64,000 bases of DNA from Delphinus delphis. Its lineage: Eukaryota > Chordata > Mammalia > Artiodactyla > Delphinidae. A model generated the notes under the pieces. That model was not told the origin of the DNA, ran no database searches, and saw only the letters and a program-made list of their open reading frames with translations. Each line of letters opens with the position of its first letter. Position 1 is the stretch's first letter. This document shows positions 11,383-22,835 of this stretch, one piece after another. The translations under genes were made by a program, and so were the position numbers. Where the stretch lies: NCBI RefSeq assembly GCF_949987515.2, contig NC_082689.1, positions 102,772,957 through 102,836,956 on the forward strand, written 5' to 3'.

Positions 11383-14300
11383 AAGCATCTTTCTGACCAC
11401 AAAGTTATGAAACTAGAAATCAGTTGCAAGAAGAAAATTAGAAAAATTCACAAATATGTTGAGATTAAACAACATGCTACTGAACAACCAATGGGTCAAT
11501 TTAAAAAATTCAAAAGGAAAATCAAAAACTACCTTGAGATAAATGAAAATGGAAATAAAAGATTCTAAAATCTATGAGATGCAGCAAAGCAGTTTTAAGA
11601 GGGAAGTTCATAGTAATGCAGGCTTACCTCAAGAAAAAAAAAAAACAAAAAGCTCAAATAACTTTACACTTAAGGAAACCAGAAAAAGAAAAGAACAAAC
11701 AAAGCCCAGAGGTAATAGAAAGAAATAATAGAGATCAGAGTGGAAATAAATGAAATGGAGACTTTAAAAATTAGAAAATGTCAATGAAACAAAGAGCTGA
11801 TTCTTTGAAAAGATAAACAAAATTGACAAACCTTTAGCTAGACTCACCAAGCAAAGAAGAGAGAGGGTTCAAATAAATAAAATCAGAAATGAAAGATGAG
11901 GAGTTACAACGGATAACAGAAAAAATTTTAAACATCATAAGAGACTACCATGAACAACTGTACACCAACAAATAGGACAACCTATAAAAAAATGGATAAA
12001 TTCCTGGAATATACAACCTTCCAAGACTGAATCATGAAGAAATAGAAAATCTGAATAAACCAATTATTCATGAGGAGATTGAATCAGTAATAATAATTTT
12101 TAAAAAACCCTCCCAACAAACAAAAGTGCAGCACCAGACGGCTTCAGTGGTTAATTTTACCAAACATTCAAAGAAGACTTAATACCTAAACTTTCAATGC
12201 TTTAAAAAATTAAAATAGCTGGAAACACTTCCAAACTCATTCTACAAATCCAGTATTACCCTGATACAAAAACCAGACAAAGATGCCACACACACACACA
12301 CACACAAATTACAGGCTAATGTTCATGATGAACATAAATGCAAAACTCTTCAAAAAAATATTGGCAAACCAAGTTCAACAATATATTAAAATAATCTAAC
12401 ACCATGATCACGTGGGATTTACTCCCGGAACACAGGGATGGTTAAACATTTACAAATCAGTGAAAATGATACACCACATTAGTAAAATGAAGGAGAAAAA
12501 TCATATAATCCTCTCAATAGATGCAGAAAAAACATTTGACAAAATTCAACATCCATTTATGATTAAAAACTCTCAACAAAGTGGGTATATAAGGAATATA
12601 CCTCAACATAATAAAGGCCATATATGACAAACCCACAGCTAACAGTATACTCAATGGTGAAAAACTGATAGCTTTTCCTCTAAAATCAGAAACAAGAGAA
12701 GGATGCCCACTCCTGGCACCTTTATTCAACATGGTATTGGAAGTCCAAGCAACAGCAATTAGGCAAGAAAAAGAAAAAGAAGTCATCTAAATTTCAAAGG
12801 AAGAAGTAAAAATATCACTATTTATAGATAACAAGGTACTATATATAGAAAAGCCTAAATACTCCACAAAACACTGTTAGAACTAATAATTCAGTAAAGT
12901 TGCAGGATACAAAATCAATATACAGAACTCTTTTGAGTTTCCATGCACTAATAACAAACCATGAGAAAGATAAATTAAGTAAACAATCCCATTTACAATT
13001 GCATAAAAAAAAAAAAACTAGGAATAAATTTAACCAAGAAGATGAAAGACATATACACTGAAAACTATAAGACATTGTTGAAAGAAATTTAAGAAAACAC
13101 AAATAAATAGAAAAATATTTCATACTTATGGATTGGAAGAATTAATACTGTTAAAATGCCCATATTACCCAAAGCAATCTACAGATTCAGTGTAATTTCT
13201 ATCAAAATTCTGATGTCATTTTTCACAGAACTAGAACAAATAAGTCTAAACTTTGTATGGAACCACAAAAGACCTCGAATAGCCAAAGAAACCTTGAGAA
13301 AGAACAAAACTGAAGGTATCATACTTTCTGATTTCAAACTATGCTACAAAACTATAGTAATTAAAATAATTTTGTACTGCTATAAAAACAGACACACAGA
13401 TGTATGGAATGGAATAAAGAGCCCAGACATGAACCCACACTTATATCAGCAACTAATTATGACTCTTGGCTCTTTTAACCAAGAATATCCAATAGGGAAA
13501 AGAGAGTCTCTTCAAAAAATGGCATTGGGCAAACTGGACAGCCACATGAAAAAGAATGAAACTAGACCACTGTCTTAAACCATACACAAAATATAACTCA
13601 AAATGGATTAGTCTTGAATCTAAGACTGGAAACCATAAAGCCATTAGAAGAAAACATAGGCAGTAGGCTCCTTACCTTGGTCTTGGTGATTATTTTTGTA
13701 CATGTGACTCCAAAAGTGAAGACAACAAAAACAAAAACTAGTGCAACTACATCAAACTAAAAAGCTTCTGTACAGCAAAGAAAACAATGGGCAAAACGAA
13801 AAGGCAACTTACCGAATGGGAGAAAATATTTACAAATCATATATCTGATAAGGCATTAATATCCAAAATATGAAAGGAACTCAGACAACTCAATAGCAAA
13901 AAACCCATGCAATCTGATTTTAAAATGGGCAGAGGATCTAAATAGACATTTTTTTCAAAGAAGACATACAGATGGCCAATAGGCTCTTGAAAAGATACTA
14001 ATGTCACTAATTATCAAAGAAATGCAAATCAAAACAACCATGAGATGTCACCTCACACCTGTTAGAATGGCTATTGTAAACAAGGAATAACAAGTGTTGG
14101 AGACGATGTGAGGAAAAAAGAACCCTAGTACACTACTGGTAGGAATGTAAATTGGTGCAACCACTATAGAAAATAGCATGGAAGTTCCTCAAAAAATTAA
14201 AAATAGAACTTCCATATCATCCAGCTATTCCACTTCTGGGTATTTATCTGAGGAATACAAAGACACTAATTCCAAAACTTATATGCACCCCTATGTTCAT

Positions 14301-14480
14301 TGCAGCATCATTTATAATAATCAAGATATGGAAACAACTTAGGTGTCCATCAACAGATGAATGGATGAAGAAATTATGGATTACTACTCAGCCATTAAAA
14401 AGAAGGTAATCTTGTCATTTAAAACAATATGGATGGAACTTGAGGGTATTATGCTAAGTGAAATAAGTCAGACAGAGAAA
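11383..14480 (+). pseudogene. LINE-1 ORF2 relic, heavily mutated
   Basis: Recognisable fragments include 12412-12627 (degenerate [11 protein letters not shown] and [16 protein letters not shown] motif A) and 13156-13578 ([31 protein letters not shown]). The catalytic FADD has decayed to FIDN (about 12821-12832). Frames shift repeatedly and stops are frequent. It is a non-functional remnant of the L1 polyprotein for target-primed reverse transcription. Confidence 0.9.
12287..12307 (+). repeat. Short (CA)n microsatellite
   Basis: About ten CA units inside the old L1 ORF2 relic, grown from internal sequence after insertion. Confidence 0.9.
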
Positions 14481-14667
14481 GACAAATAACATATGGTTTC
14501 ATTTATATGTGGAATCTAAAAAACAAAACAAATGAACAAACAAAACAATGCACATAGATACAAAAACAGACTGGTAGTTTAGCAAAGGAGAAGAGAGCTA
14601 GGGGGTGAGCAAAATGGGTGAAGGGGGTCAATTGTATGGTGATGGATGGTAACAAAACTTACTGTGG

Positions 14668-14880
14668 TGGGCTTCCCTGGTGGCGCAGTGGTTGAGCGTC
14701 CGCCTGCCGATGCAGGGGACACGGGTTCGTGCCCTTGTCTGGGAAGATCCCACATGCGGCGGAGCGGCTGGGCCCGTGAGCCATGGCCGCAGAGCCTGCA
14801 CGTCCGGAGCCTGTGCTCCGCAACGGGAGAGGCCACAACAGTGAGAGGCCCACGTACCACAAAAAAAAAAAAAAAAAAAA
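14668..14880 (+). mobile_element. CHR-type tRNA SINE with target-site duplication
   Basis: This is a near-complete copy: GGCTTCCCTGGTGGCGCAG (A-box region), ACACGGGTTCGTGCCC (B box), a CGCAACGGGAGAGGCCACAA 3' part, and an uninterrupted run of about 22 A. AACTTACTGTGG flanks it exactly at 14656-14667 and 14881-14892. The long clean tail and perfect duplication suggest a comparatively recent insertion into the old L1 3' UTR. Confidence 0.97.
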
Positions 14881-15000
14881 AACTTACTGTGGTAAACACT
14901 TTGTAGTATATACACATCTAATTTTTATGTTGTACACCTGAAACTAATATAATTTTATATGCCAATTTTACTCAATAAAAAAAGCAAAACAAAACAAAGA

Positions 15001-15185
15001 GGGATATTTCAGTTAAGATTTGTTTTATGTGGAACAAGAGCCTGAAAAATAATGGCTAAATCAAGAAGGGAGTTATTTCTCTATCATGAAAACATATCTA
15101 GAGGTATGCAGACCAGGAGTAGTATGAAGGGTTCATAGTGTCATCAAAGACTCTGGAAGTCTCTCATCTTTTCCTGCTGTCCTCA
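15001..15185. repeat. Probable ancient interspersed repeat
   Basis: The text 'taatggctaaatcaagaaggg' with 'agttatttctct' and 'tctagaggtatgcagaccagg' resembles a common old mammalian repeat (ggcttaaacaagatagaagtttatttctctc). The class was not determined. Confidence 0.35.
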
Positions 15186-15189
15186 GTAT

Positions 15190-15960
15190 GTTGCTTTTAC
15201 TCTTGGATTCTTGGACATTATCTGTTCAGACATCTGTCCCATTCTCTCTTTCTGGGACAATAATTATATATATGTTAAACATTTTCACCATGTCCCACAT
15301 GTTTGTTATGTTCTTTTTTATATTTTCCATTCTTTTTTTCCTCAATAACATCAGTCTGAATATGTCCTCCTGACCTATGTTCAGTTATCTGCTGAAGTTT
15401 CTTATCTTGTTATATAATTTTTAAACATATGAATCATGTTTACTTTAAAAGTCTTGTCTAACTCAAATGTCTATGTTATTTATGGGTCCGTTTCTATTGG
15501 CTATATTTCCTCTTGGTTTTAGTCACGTTGCCCTTGTCTTCTAGCATGCCTGGTGAATTTTTACTGAAAGTAAGATGTAGATGAAAACTAAGTTTAGGTT
15601 CCAAAATGATGATATCTTCCTCCAAAGACTTGCTTTTATTTCTGGCAGGCAGTTAGGGAATGAGTAGTATGTCTTATTCCAATTCAGACTGAGCTGATTT
15701 GCAGGACTAATTTATTTCGTCACCACATTTTTATAAGGACTCATCTATTTCATGACCATTTCTAGGGTAAGGCATTATAGGGTCGCAGCTGAGGCCTGGG
15801 GTGTTTGCCATGACCCTTCCTGCTTGATGGGTCTGCACTGTAATGTTCGGCCATGTCCCTCAGCCTTCTCAGACTGCTAAATGCTCTTCTCAGCTCTCAG
15901 TATCTCAGCCAGTGCTTTCTGCTGTTTTCAGCCTCTAAACCACCACACTGGAATTGACAA
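15190..15960 (-). repeat. Ancient L1 3' region (antisense), very decayed
   Basis: Words such as GTCTATGTTATTTATGGGTC, TTTCCTCTTGGTTTTAGTC and TAGCATGCCTGGTGAATTTT match the antisense 3' region of old L1M-type elements. Edges are uncertain and there is no coding content. Confidence 0.45.
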
Positions 15961-17244
15961 ATGCCTTAGTGGGGAAAGAGGCAGGGAATTTGAGGCTTAT
16001 TTAACTTCCCTTTTTTAAGAATCTCACAGATATGTACCTGCATGGACACAGTGGCTCAACCTTGCAGGAGATAAGATTCCTCAATGAGCTTCAGCCCTCT
16101 GTGTGGTGGCTGGTAGTTTAACAAGCACATCAAGGCTCCCATGACCTTTCTCAACATGACCAGATTACTCTGCTGATGACATCTTGTGTTCCCTACCCTT
16201 GACCTTGGGAAGAATCCAGCAGAAAGACTGAGATGTCTGGTTGGGCAAAGGGTCAGAAAGGCTTTGGAACCCCAGTATCTTTTTCCTTAGACCCCTGATT
16301 GATGATGGAGCGCACAGCATCTCTCTCCCTCCTGCTCTTTGGTCTCTTGAATCCTTACCACCGTGATAGCTCCCAAGACATTCAAATAGATGTTTTGAAG
16401 AAAATAATAAAACAAACAAAACCCTTCAGCTTTTCTAGTTGTTCTCGGTAGAAAGATTGATCTGCTAAACTTAGATACCAGTACCAGAAGTGGAAGCAAC
16501 TTAAATTTTAAAATTCATGGTCTTAAATGATTGCAAATACTCCAGCCAATTTATGTCCAAGACTTCCAACATTAGAAGGGGCCAAATAAGGACCACCCCT
16601 CCCTCTAAGGAGACATCAAGGAAGTGCAGCACAATACCATTTACACCTGATTGGACAAAACTTAATCCTGTGGCTACACTGAGATGCAAAGGAGGCTGAG
16701 AAATGTAGTCTTAGTACATAGTTGTCCAGTTAAAAGTCAGGATTTTGTTACTAAGAAAAAAGGGGAGAATGTATGCTGAGGGTGAGCACTAGCACTCACT
16801 GCCCACAGGGATGTTCCAAAAATATCCTTTGTAAGAAATTTCCTAACTAGGCTGAGAAATAATGTAAGAGCTATGAAGATGTTTTGGGGGGCAAGCTGCA
16901 GTATGAAAATGTACTAAATTATTAAAGAGTGTTATAAATAATGTCTGATTAGCATAAGACACAAAAATATATTTCAGGGCAGAGGAAGGAAATGTGGCCA
17001 TGTGTAAAGGCGTTGCAAATTCAAATGCCTATAACCATTAGGGACATTACTGGTATAGGGTGGCAAATCCCACATTCTTTGTGGTAGTAATTGACGGACC
17101 TGCGTAGGTACCACTCTCGCACAATGACCAATTTGCCGTGCTCTCTAATATCACAGACCCTTGAGGCTGGATCTCGACTTGGCCACGAACACGACTAATA
17201 AGTGGCAGAACCAAGTCTGGATATCGGCATGGTTTCTCGAAGAG
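15961..17244. other. Mostly unassigned sequence, possible old repeat at 16540-16830
   Basis: The stretch AAAGGAGGCTGAGAAATGTAG followed by 'ggattttgttactaagaaaaaagggg' looks like an old interspersed repeat whose family I cannot name. Open frames at 16165-16499 are short and unremarkable. No gene was recognised. Confidence 0.4.
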
Positions 17245-17440
17245 CTGTCTTTGGAGTGAAAAGGATAGTATCTAGATCCTGGCCCTGCCACTTACCTTCT
17301 AATCTTGGGCATGCTCTTTAACCCCGTTGAGCCTAGTTTTCCGTATAGAAAGGCAGAAATGCTTATAATAGTAAAAACCTCAGAGGACTGTTGTGAGGCT
17401 CAAACTAGAGGACAGTGCCCTCTCCAGGGCAGCCGGTCAT
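17245..17440 (+). repeat. MIR element
   Basis: CCTGGCCCTGCCACTTACC, then 'cttgggcatgctctttaacc', 'gagcctagttttccgtat' and 'ggactgttgtgaggctcaaac' follow the MIR consensus from the tRNA-related half through the core. Typical old divergence. Confidence 0.8.
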
Positions 17441-18137
17441 CAGGAAATATATCCTCCCAGTGTTCCCTTTCACAGATGGACATTGTGGCAGCCAAACCCC
17501 ATAGACATCAGCATCTGAGGGCCTTCATTGTTTGGTCAAGTGATAGTCACCTGTCAGGTGTTGTCAATCACATGCCACCAAGCAGAAGCTTAGGGACGGC
17601 AAACACGGTGGTCTGGGCACCGATAAGTCCTCTTTGTTTTACCCTCATGATTCTGATTCCTCTTGGCTGGTTCCCAAATCTTCACTATTAGATTGGATAA
17701 TCCCACTTTTAATAAGGCTCAGGATATTTGGCTCCCTTGGGGGACTGCGATCACAGCAGTGAAGGGTATTAAAATGAAGCTGAATGCCATGCAGAACACT
17801 TACCCTTTAAGCTGTGTGTATGTGGACATGGTGTTTTGCATGTGCACACACAAGGGATGTGTGTGTGTGCCTTCTCTTAGCCTTCTAAGATTTTTTCGTA
17901 AATAGAATATTACATTGAGCACCTACTTTATTTGCGATGTTAACACAGAACACTGCAGAATCAGTTCAAAACTCAGGTTTTCTAAATCAATGACATTCAT
18001 TATTAACTTCCAAATTCTATGTTTTTATTTCTCCTAAATGGCATTAGCTCTATATTAGCCTTAAGTGCATAGTAACACCTCATGAGACCCCAGAAACACT
18101 AAGTTAATACACAGTTGAATTTATTTCAAGTTATTTG
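17441..18137. other. Unassigned sequence with a short TG-rich patch
   Basis: A (GT)n-like patch lies at about 17858-17870. No gene or repeat otherwise. Open frames at 17305-17905 lack domains. Confidence 0.4.
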
Positions 18138-18147
18138 AACTGTGCTT

Positions 18148-18364
18148 GTTTTTTTTGTTGTTGTTGTTGTTGTTTTGTGTTTTTTTTTTTGCGGTACGCG
18201 GGCCTGTCTCTGTTGTGGCCTCTCCCGTTGCGGAGCACAGGCTCCGGACGCGCAGGCTCAGCGGCCATGGCTCCGCGACATGTGGGACCTTCCCGGACCG
18301 GGGCACGAACCCATGTCCCCTGCATCGGCAGGCGGACTCTCAACCACTGCACCACCAGGGAAGA
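18148..18364 (-). mobile_element. CHR-type tRNA SINE with (AAC)n tail and internal deletion
   Basis: The body is at 18191-18364 on the minus strand, and the tail (18148-18190) has become an (AAC)n/A-rich microsatellite. CTGTGCT lies at both edges (18140-18146 and 18366-18372), the likely target-site duplication core. About 14-15 bases of the region between the GCGGC and GAGCCATGG parts are missing compared with the other copies (near 18270). Confidence 0.93.
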
Positions 18365-19838
18365 CCTGTGCTCGGTATTTTTAAACTTAGTATACACTGA
18401 GTAGTAATCAGGGATTTGACTTGCTCCCAATTATAATAATAGATTTTGAGGGCCAGTTTTTCACCCCCCTGACGTGACTATTTCAGTAATCAAGAGGCCA
18501 CACTAAAAAATAATTGGTAGAGAACAGAGAAAAGAAATATACAGAGTTACTAATATACACCAGGGTTTAAGCTGACATGAGATTTTTATCTTAATTATCG
18601 GGAAAATTTGTACTCCCACTATCTAATTCAATTTGCATGCATCGGTAGACACTTATTAAAGGTAATATTACATCTGTCATTTTAAGACTGGTGAGAATTT
18701 TATCATATGAGCTGCATGAAACAGCCACTCTATTATGTACAGAACTCTTTTGTATGGCTTAAAATAACCGGCATTGCATCCTAATTAAGTATTTTTTGTA
18801 ATTGTCTTCAGGGCAGTCATAGTCTTGTCCATTTTGTGTCCATCTTGTAAGTTATTTGGACACAGAATTGAAGTTGCAGGAATGTACTTTTCCTCCTCTC
18901 TGCTTTCTCATTCTGTATGAAAAATGAGAGCTTTACTAATAAAATGTAAACTGGAATCACATGTTCAAATAAGGTTTTATGAGGAGCATGCAATGCATAA
19001 ACCCGTCTCAGAATTCTCCACTGCATTTAGAATTCTGCTGTATACAGATATATTAGGCTGCTGAGGCATTAGCAGTTGAATACATTAGGGTTATTTTTTA
19101 GATGAGTTTATTAGATTTGTACTTTTGTATAAAATGAATTGGTGGAGTGCTAATATAACATCATCAATTCAGGATAACAATGGCAGTTTCTAAGCATAAA
19201 GCCCTAAAATGCCATTAGATGTTGATACCATACATTCCCCAAAATAAGCCCACAGATTTCTGCTTTGAGCTTCAGGACTCTGTGAGGTTGGAGATAAAAA
19301 TCCAGTTTCACGAAGCCCTCATTTAATTGTACATTTGCTCCCCCTGCTACAGCCATCTTGGTTTTGGAGCTCTTTTGTTCCACCTACTGAAGGAAATTAA
19401 AGAATGAATTAAGGAATGAAAATAAGAGTCAGTATGCAAGGCAAAAAGAGAGGGGAAAATCCAGTAGGGCAAGTGTGTCCAGACAGGAATTGCTGGTTCA
19501 GGGCTCTGGTAAAGGGTGGAAAGCGGGGATGGGAAACCTTTGAGCAGCGGGTCCCCTACTCTGCATCTGCCTGGTTTTCCTGGAAAGCCGTGTCCTCCCA
19601 GCAATGGAAGAATCAAACATTGCAGCTTTTGACTTGCTCATCCTGGACCCACAAGTGCATTTGACATGCTCACCGACCCCTTTTCTGCTTGGTAACAGGA
19701 TTTGGTTTTTCTTGTCCTATCAGAGTTCAACCAGATGTCACCCACTCATGGAATTGTCGGAGCATTCAGTTGGTCACAACACTGCCTTCTTCAATGGGAA
19801 CTTTTAAAAAAATTTAACCGAGATGTTTTATCATAGGA
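18365..19838. other. Unique AT-rich sequence with enhancer-like motifs
   Basis: No transposon recognised. The 18590-19150 part contains an octamer ATTTGCAT (18631-18638), CTAATTAAG (18781-18789) and several other homeodomain-like cores. This resembles conserved non-coding DNA, but conservation cannot be judged from one sequence. A minus frame at 19347-19616 lacks any domain. Confidence 0.35.
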
Positions 19839-19879
19839 TTTTATTTTATTTTATTATTTATTTATTTTATTATTTTTTT
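19839..19879 (+). repeat. (TTTTA)n-type low-complexity repeat
   Basis: Repeated TTTTA and TTTA units, about 41 bp, on the plus strand. No SINE body is attached. Confidence 0.85.
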
Positions 19880-21246
19880 ACTGAGACCAAACCCAATCTG
19901 CTGCCACTTCCTAGAGATGAACAATTTAACTTGAGTTAAATTGTTACAGCTTTTTGAATCATCGTTTTATAATTACTTGGGTCTGTAACAGGATGCGCTC
20001 GGTCTTGGAGAATGCTGCTCCTGTTTTAAACCATCTCAGAATTCAAATATTCATGTACCTCCGCAGTGCTCTTTTTCTCCAGCAGTCAGTCATGGCAGTC
20101 ATCCCCTTGCTGTCTTAACTCCCCAGATACATGGCGGAGCAGTTTCTGGGTCTTGGAGTGGAGAGGAGGGGAGGAGAGACTCCATTCTCCCTCACCCCCA
20201 GCCAGGAGAAGCAGATGAATAATTCATGGTGCCACATGGAGGTCTTCTCTGAGACTTCTCTGGAATACGTCTGAGGCGGCAAAGGACCAGGGAACTTACA
20301 AACAGTCACAGTGTGCTGTGTCAAAGAACAGTCAATCAATCTCCAAAGAAATGTGAGGAGAACAGGTTTTTCATGCCTGTGCGTTGGGAGGGAGCCAAAT
20401 GTGTGTTGCCATTTGATGGTAGAATCAGTGTACACCTGTTCTGACCAGCTGTCAACATAACCTGTGTCAGAGGCAGGCATCACACCCGCCGCATCCTCAC
20501 AGCAGGCCGTGTCTGCCTGACAGTCGGGACAGACAGCACCAGGAACTTGGGGACCAGGAGAGGAGGAGCTAGCAGAGCCACTGCGGGGACACAGATGTGT
20601 GAGGAGTGTGATAAAAGAAGGAAACATCTGAGGGAATAAGCTCAAACAAAACAGCAAATGTCATTTGCATTATATAATTATGGCCAACCATTGAGTCCTT
20701 TGTAATAACACTCGGTAGGCCAATGTTAAACCCACAGTGAGTGATAAAAAGGCCTCAGCTTGAAAAAAGGTCAGCGTGAATTAGTATATATTTGCTGATT
20801 AATTCAGAGTGTGCCTTCATAAATTTTCTAGTCCAGGGCTCCAGCCTGGTTTGAGGCAGCCTCCTATGAAATTCAAATGTGCTTTCTTCAGCACCAACAT
20901 TCCAACCAGGCACTGTGCTTTGTGGAAAACTTTATTCAGTAAACATGGACACACGCAGGCATGCAGCACTTTATAGAGATGGCTGGATTTGTGAACAGAC
21001 AGATTCTGAAGAACTAGGTGCACACAGCTCCAGAGGGAAGAGGCTCTCTGTGCTGTTTCTCTGATCACACACGTTAAACAAGACGTGTGCCTGCAGACAG
21101 CACTTGCCACCCGCCTGTGGATGCCTGGCCGTGGCAGGCTTACTGGGAAGATTCCTACCTTTTTACCAAAATCTCCATAATCAAGGCTGCTGATTACAAC
21201 GTTAGTCTCTTATGATGCTGTTTAGTCGACATAAGGAAAAAGCAGT

Positions 21247-21248
<2 letters not shown>
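19880..21248. other. Unassigned unique sequence
   Basis: Contains the longest open frame outside L1 and the purine tract, 20115-20657 minus, 180 codons, with no recognisable domain, splice signals or promoter. A segment at 20640-20830 contains an octamer ATTTGCAT (20663-20670) and homeodomain-like cores. No repeat recognised. Confidence 0.4.

Positions 21249-21296
<48 letters not shown>
21249..21296 (+). repeat. (TG)24 microsatellite
   Basis: An uninterrupted TG dinucleotide run, probably length-polymorphic. Confidence 0.97.
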
Positions 21297-21298
<2 letters not shown>

Positions 21299-21424
21299 GG
21301 GGAAGGGTGGAGTTGGGGATTAATATGCATTTAAGGAAAATATTTAGTCTAAGAGAGTTTTGGCCTAAAACTACTCTTAGGATTATAAATACAGATTCTG
21401 ATTTTAGATGGAAGGAATATTAAT

Positions 21425-21590
21425 GAGCATCTATTATGTGCAAGTTGATTTGTCACCTTTAATTCTCCCAGTTGCGCCATGATATACCAATTAGTGTCTT
21501 CATGAACAAGCTCTCCCAGCCGGCACAGTGATCAGATGATGCTGTTGGGATTTGACCACAGGTTTGATTGCATCCAAAAGCCCTTGCTTC
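21425..21590 (-). repeat. MIR element (antisense)
   Basis: GAGCATCTATTATGTGCAAG, 'cacctttaattctcccagttgcg' and 'ggcacagtgatcagatgatg' followed by 'gggatttgaccacaggtttgattgc' follow the reverse complement of MIR. Confidence 0.65.
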
Positions 21591-21653
21591 CCATTTTACC
21601 CACATTGGCTGTCTTTGCAATTGCTTGTTACACAATTTTTGCACCTACTTTTC

Positions 21654-21767
21654 TTTCGGGGTGCCGTGTGGCATGTGGGATCCTATTTCCCTGAGCAGGG
21701 ATTGAACCCGCACCCCTTGTATTGGAAGTGCAGAGTCTTAACCACTGGACCGCCAGGAAAGTCCCCC
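21654..21767 (-). mobile_element. CHR-1-like tRNA SINE (older family)
   Basis: On the minus strand: GGACTTTCCTGGCGGTCCAG, 'tggttaagactctgcacttcc', a B-box-like GGGTTCAATCCC and CATGCCACACGGC. It differs from the six other SINEs in using 'ggtccagtggttaagactc'. Flanks TTTTGCACCTACTTTTCT (21636-21653) and TTTTGGTACCTATTTTCT (21769-21786) are diverged target-site duplications, so it is older. Confidence 0.88.
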
Positions 21768-21786
21768 ATTTTGGTACCTATTTTCT

Positions 21787-22169
21787 AAATCCCTGGCCAG
21801 CTGCTCTGAGTTGGAAGCCCACATATAATATAGACACTTAGTAGATTTCAAACTCTTACCTTGTTTATTTCAACCCCACCCTTTCCCCAGCAAGCCAGGA
21901 ACTACAGCCAGCAGCTGAACGCCATCCAAATTGCTCCAATACAAAGATCTTTACTCCTCCATCTAAACCAAGGTCTCCCCTCTGCTTCTACACAGTGGCT
22001 TTTCTTTATACAAAGGATGGACAGCCTACCCTAAAATTCTGGCTGAGGTCCCCTGCCCCTGTCAACAAAGTCTGTAATTGCACCAAGTGGCAATGAATTG
22101 CATTTCTTAAAATTTAGCAAATCTGTTGGTTTCATTGACCAACAGAGGTCCTCCCACAACAGATTTGGG
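21787..22169. other. Unassigned unique sequence
   Basis: No gene, RNA or repeat recognised. Confidence 0.4.
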
Positions 22170-22285
22170 CCTTGCCCAAATGTATCCCACTACATCTAGA
22201 AGAGGGGTGGCACCTACAAAAGACACATGAGCTGAATTAGCTGAACCCAGGAGTGATGGGAAGGGTGTGACTTTTTTCTTGAACA
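22170..22285 (+). repeat. 116-bp direct repeat, copy 1
   Basis: This begins GCTTGCCCAAATGTATCCC and ends TTTTTTCTTGAACA. It matches 23494-23609 at 114 of 116 positions with no gaps; the two differences are C/T near 22213 and A/T near 22227. It is not a recognised transposon family, and the flanks on either side are unrelated. Confidence 0.97.
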
Positions 22286-22589
22286 TCAGGTTTGCTGATG
22301 CTTTAGGAGAAGTGCTGGCTATGTGTCAGAAAAGGAGGAGCAGGCCAGCCGTGAAGACCAGTTGGATTATGTTACATGGTTTTAGATGTTTGTTTGGTGG
22401 ACTCAAACCTAAGCTGGAAACTTTCTGTCTGTTTCATATTTTATTACAGACCAAGAGTAGGAGGTCTAGGTGGAGTTGTCAGGTAGGTTGTCAGCTACGT
22501 TACCTGGAGGAGTGGAGTGATGGCAGGACACAGGCCCGGAGGTCAGCAGAGCTGCCCCTCTGCTGGGCTGTCTACGCTTCTAGCTTGCA
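22286..22589. other. Unassigned unique sequence between the direct repeats
   Basis: No gene or repeat recognised in this first part of the spacer. Confidence 0.4.
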
Positions 22590-22655
22590 GAATGATGCTG
22601 GGCAAGTGTTGACCCTTCCTGGGCCTCCATTTTTCTTGACTGAAGTAAATGTTTG
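22590..22655 (+). repeat. MIR core fragment
   Basis: GCTGGGCAAGTGTTGACCC, 'ttcctgggcctccatttttct' and 'gactgaagtaaatg' match the MIR core (gggcaagtcacttaacctctctgggcctcagtttcctc). Confidence 0.55.
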
Positions 22656-22689
22656 ATCTCCAAGTGCCATCTGACTTTGACCTTATACA

Positions 22690-22835
22690 CTTAATTACAA
22701 TACCTTGTATTGTGACGTCTCTCATGGTTCACAAAGTACTCATACATATATTATACCAGAAAGAACCCTGGAGAGGTGAAGCAACTTATCCAAGGGCAAG
22801 AAGTGGAAAGTCGAAGGGTTGCAGACTGACCAGGT
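22690..22835 (-). repeat. MIR fragment (antisense)
   Basis: GGTTCACAAAGTACTCATAC, then GAGAGGTGAAGCAACTTATCC, AAGGGCAAGAAGTGG follow reverse-complement MIR order. Diverged. Confidence 0.5.

Larger units (their letters stand above)
11381..15000 (+). mobile_element. Older LINE-1, 5'-truncated, plus strand
   Basis: It begins in ORF2 just before the RT region (AAGCATCTTTCTGACCACAA, then ATGAGACTAGAAATC-like text at 11408-11425). It continues through RT, the C-terminus and 3' UTR to TTTACTCAATAAAAAAAGC near 14975. Many stops and indels mark it as older than the adjacent minus-strand L1. The last 350 bp carry a younger SINE. Confidence 0.9.

Noticed and set aside
14579..14917. Several open frames over SINE copies (also at 18131, 35781, 39251, 63249)
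   Set aside because: These are translations of the tRNA-derived SINE and recur at every copy. They are not genes.
20115..20657. 180-codon open frame on the minus strand
   Set aside because: No recognisable domain, start context or splice signals. A few frames of this length are expected by chance in 64 kb read six ways.
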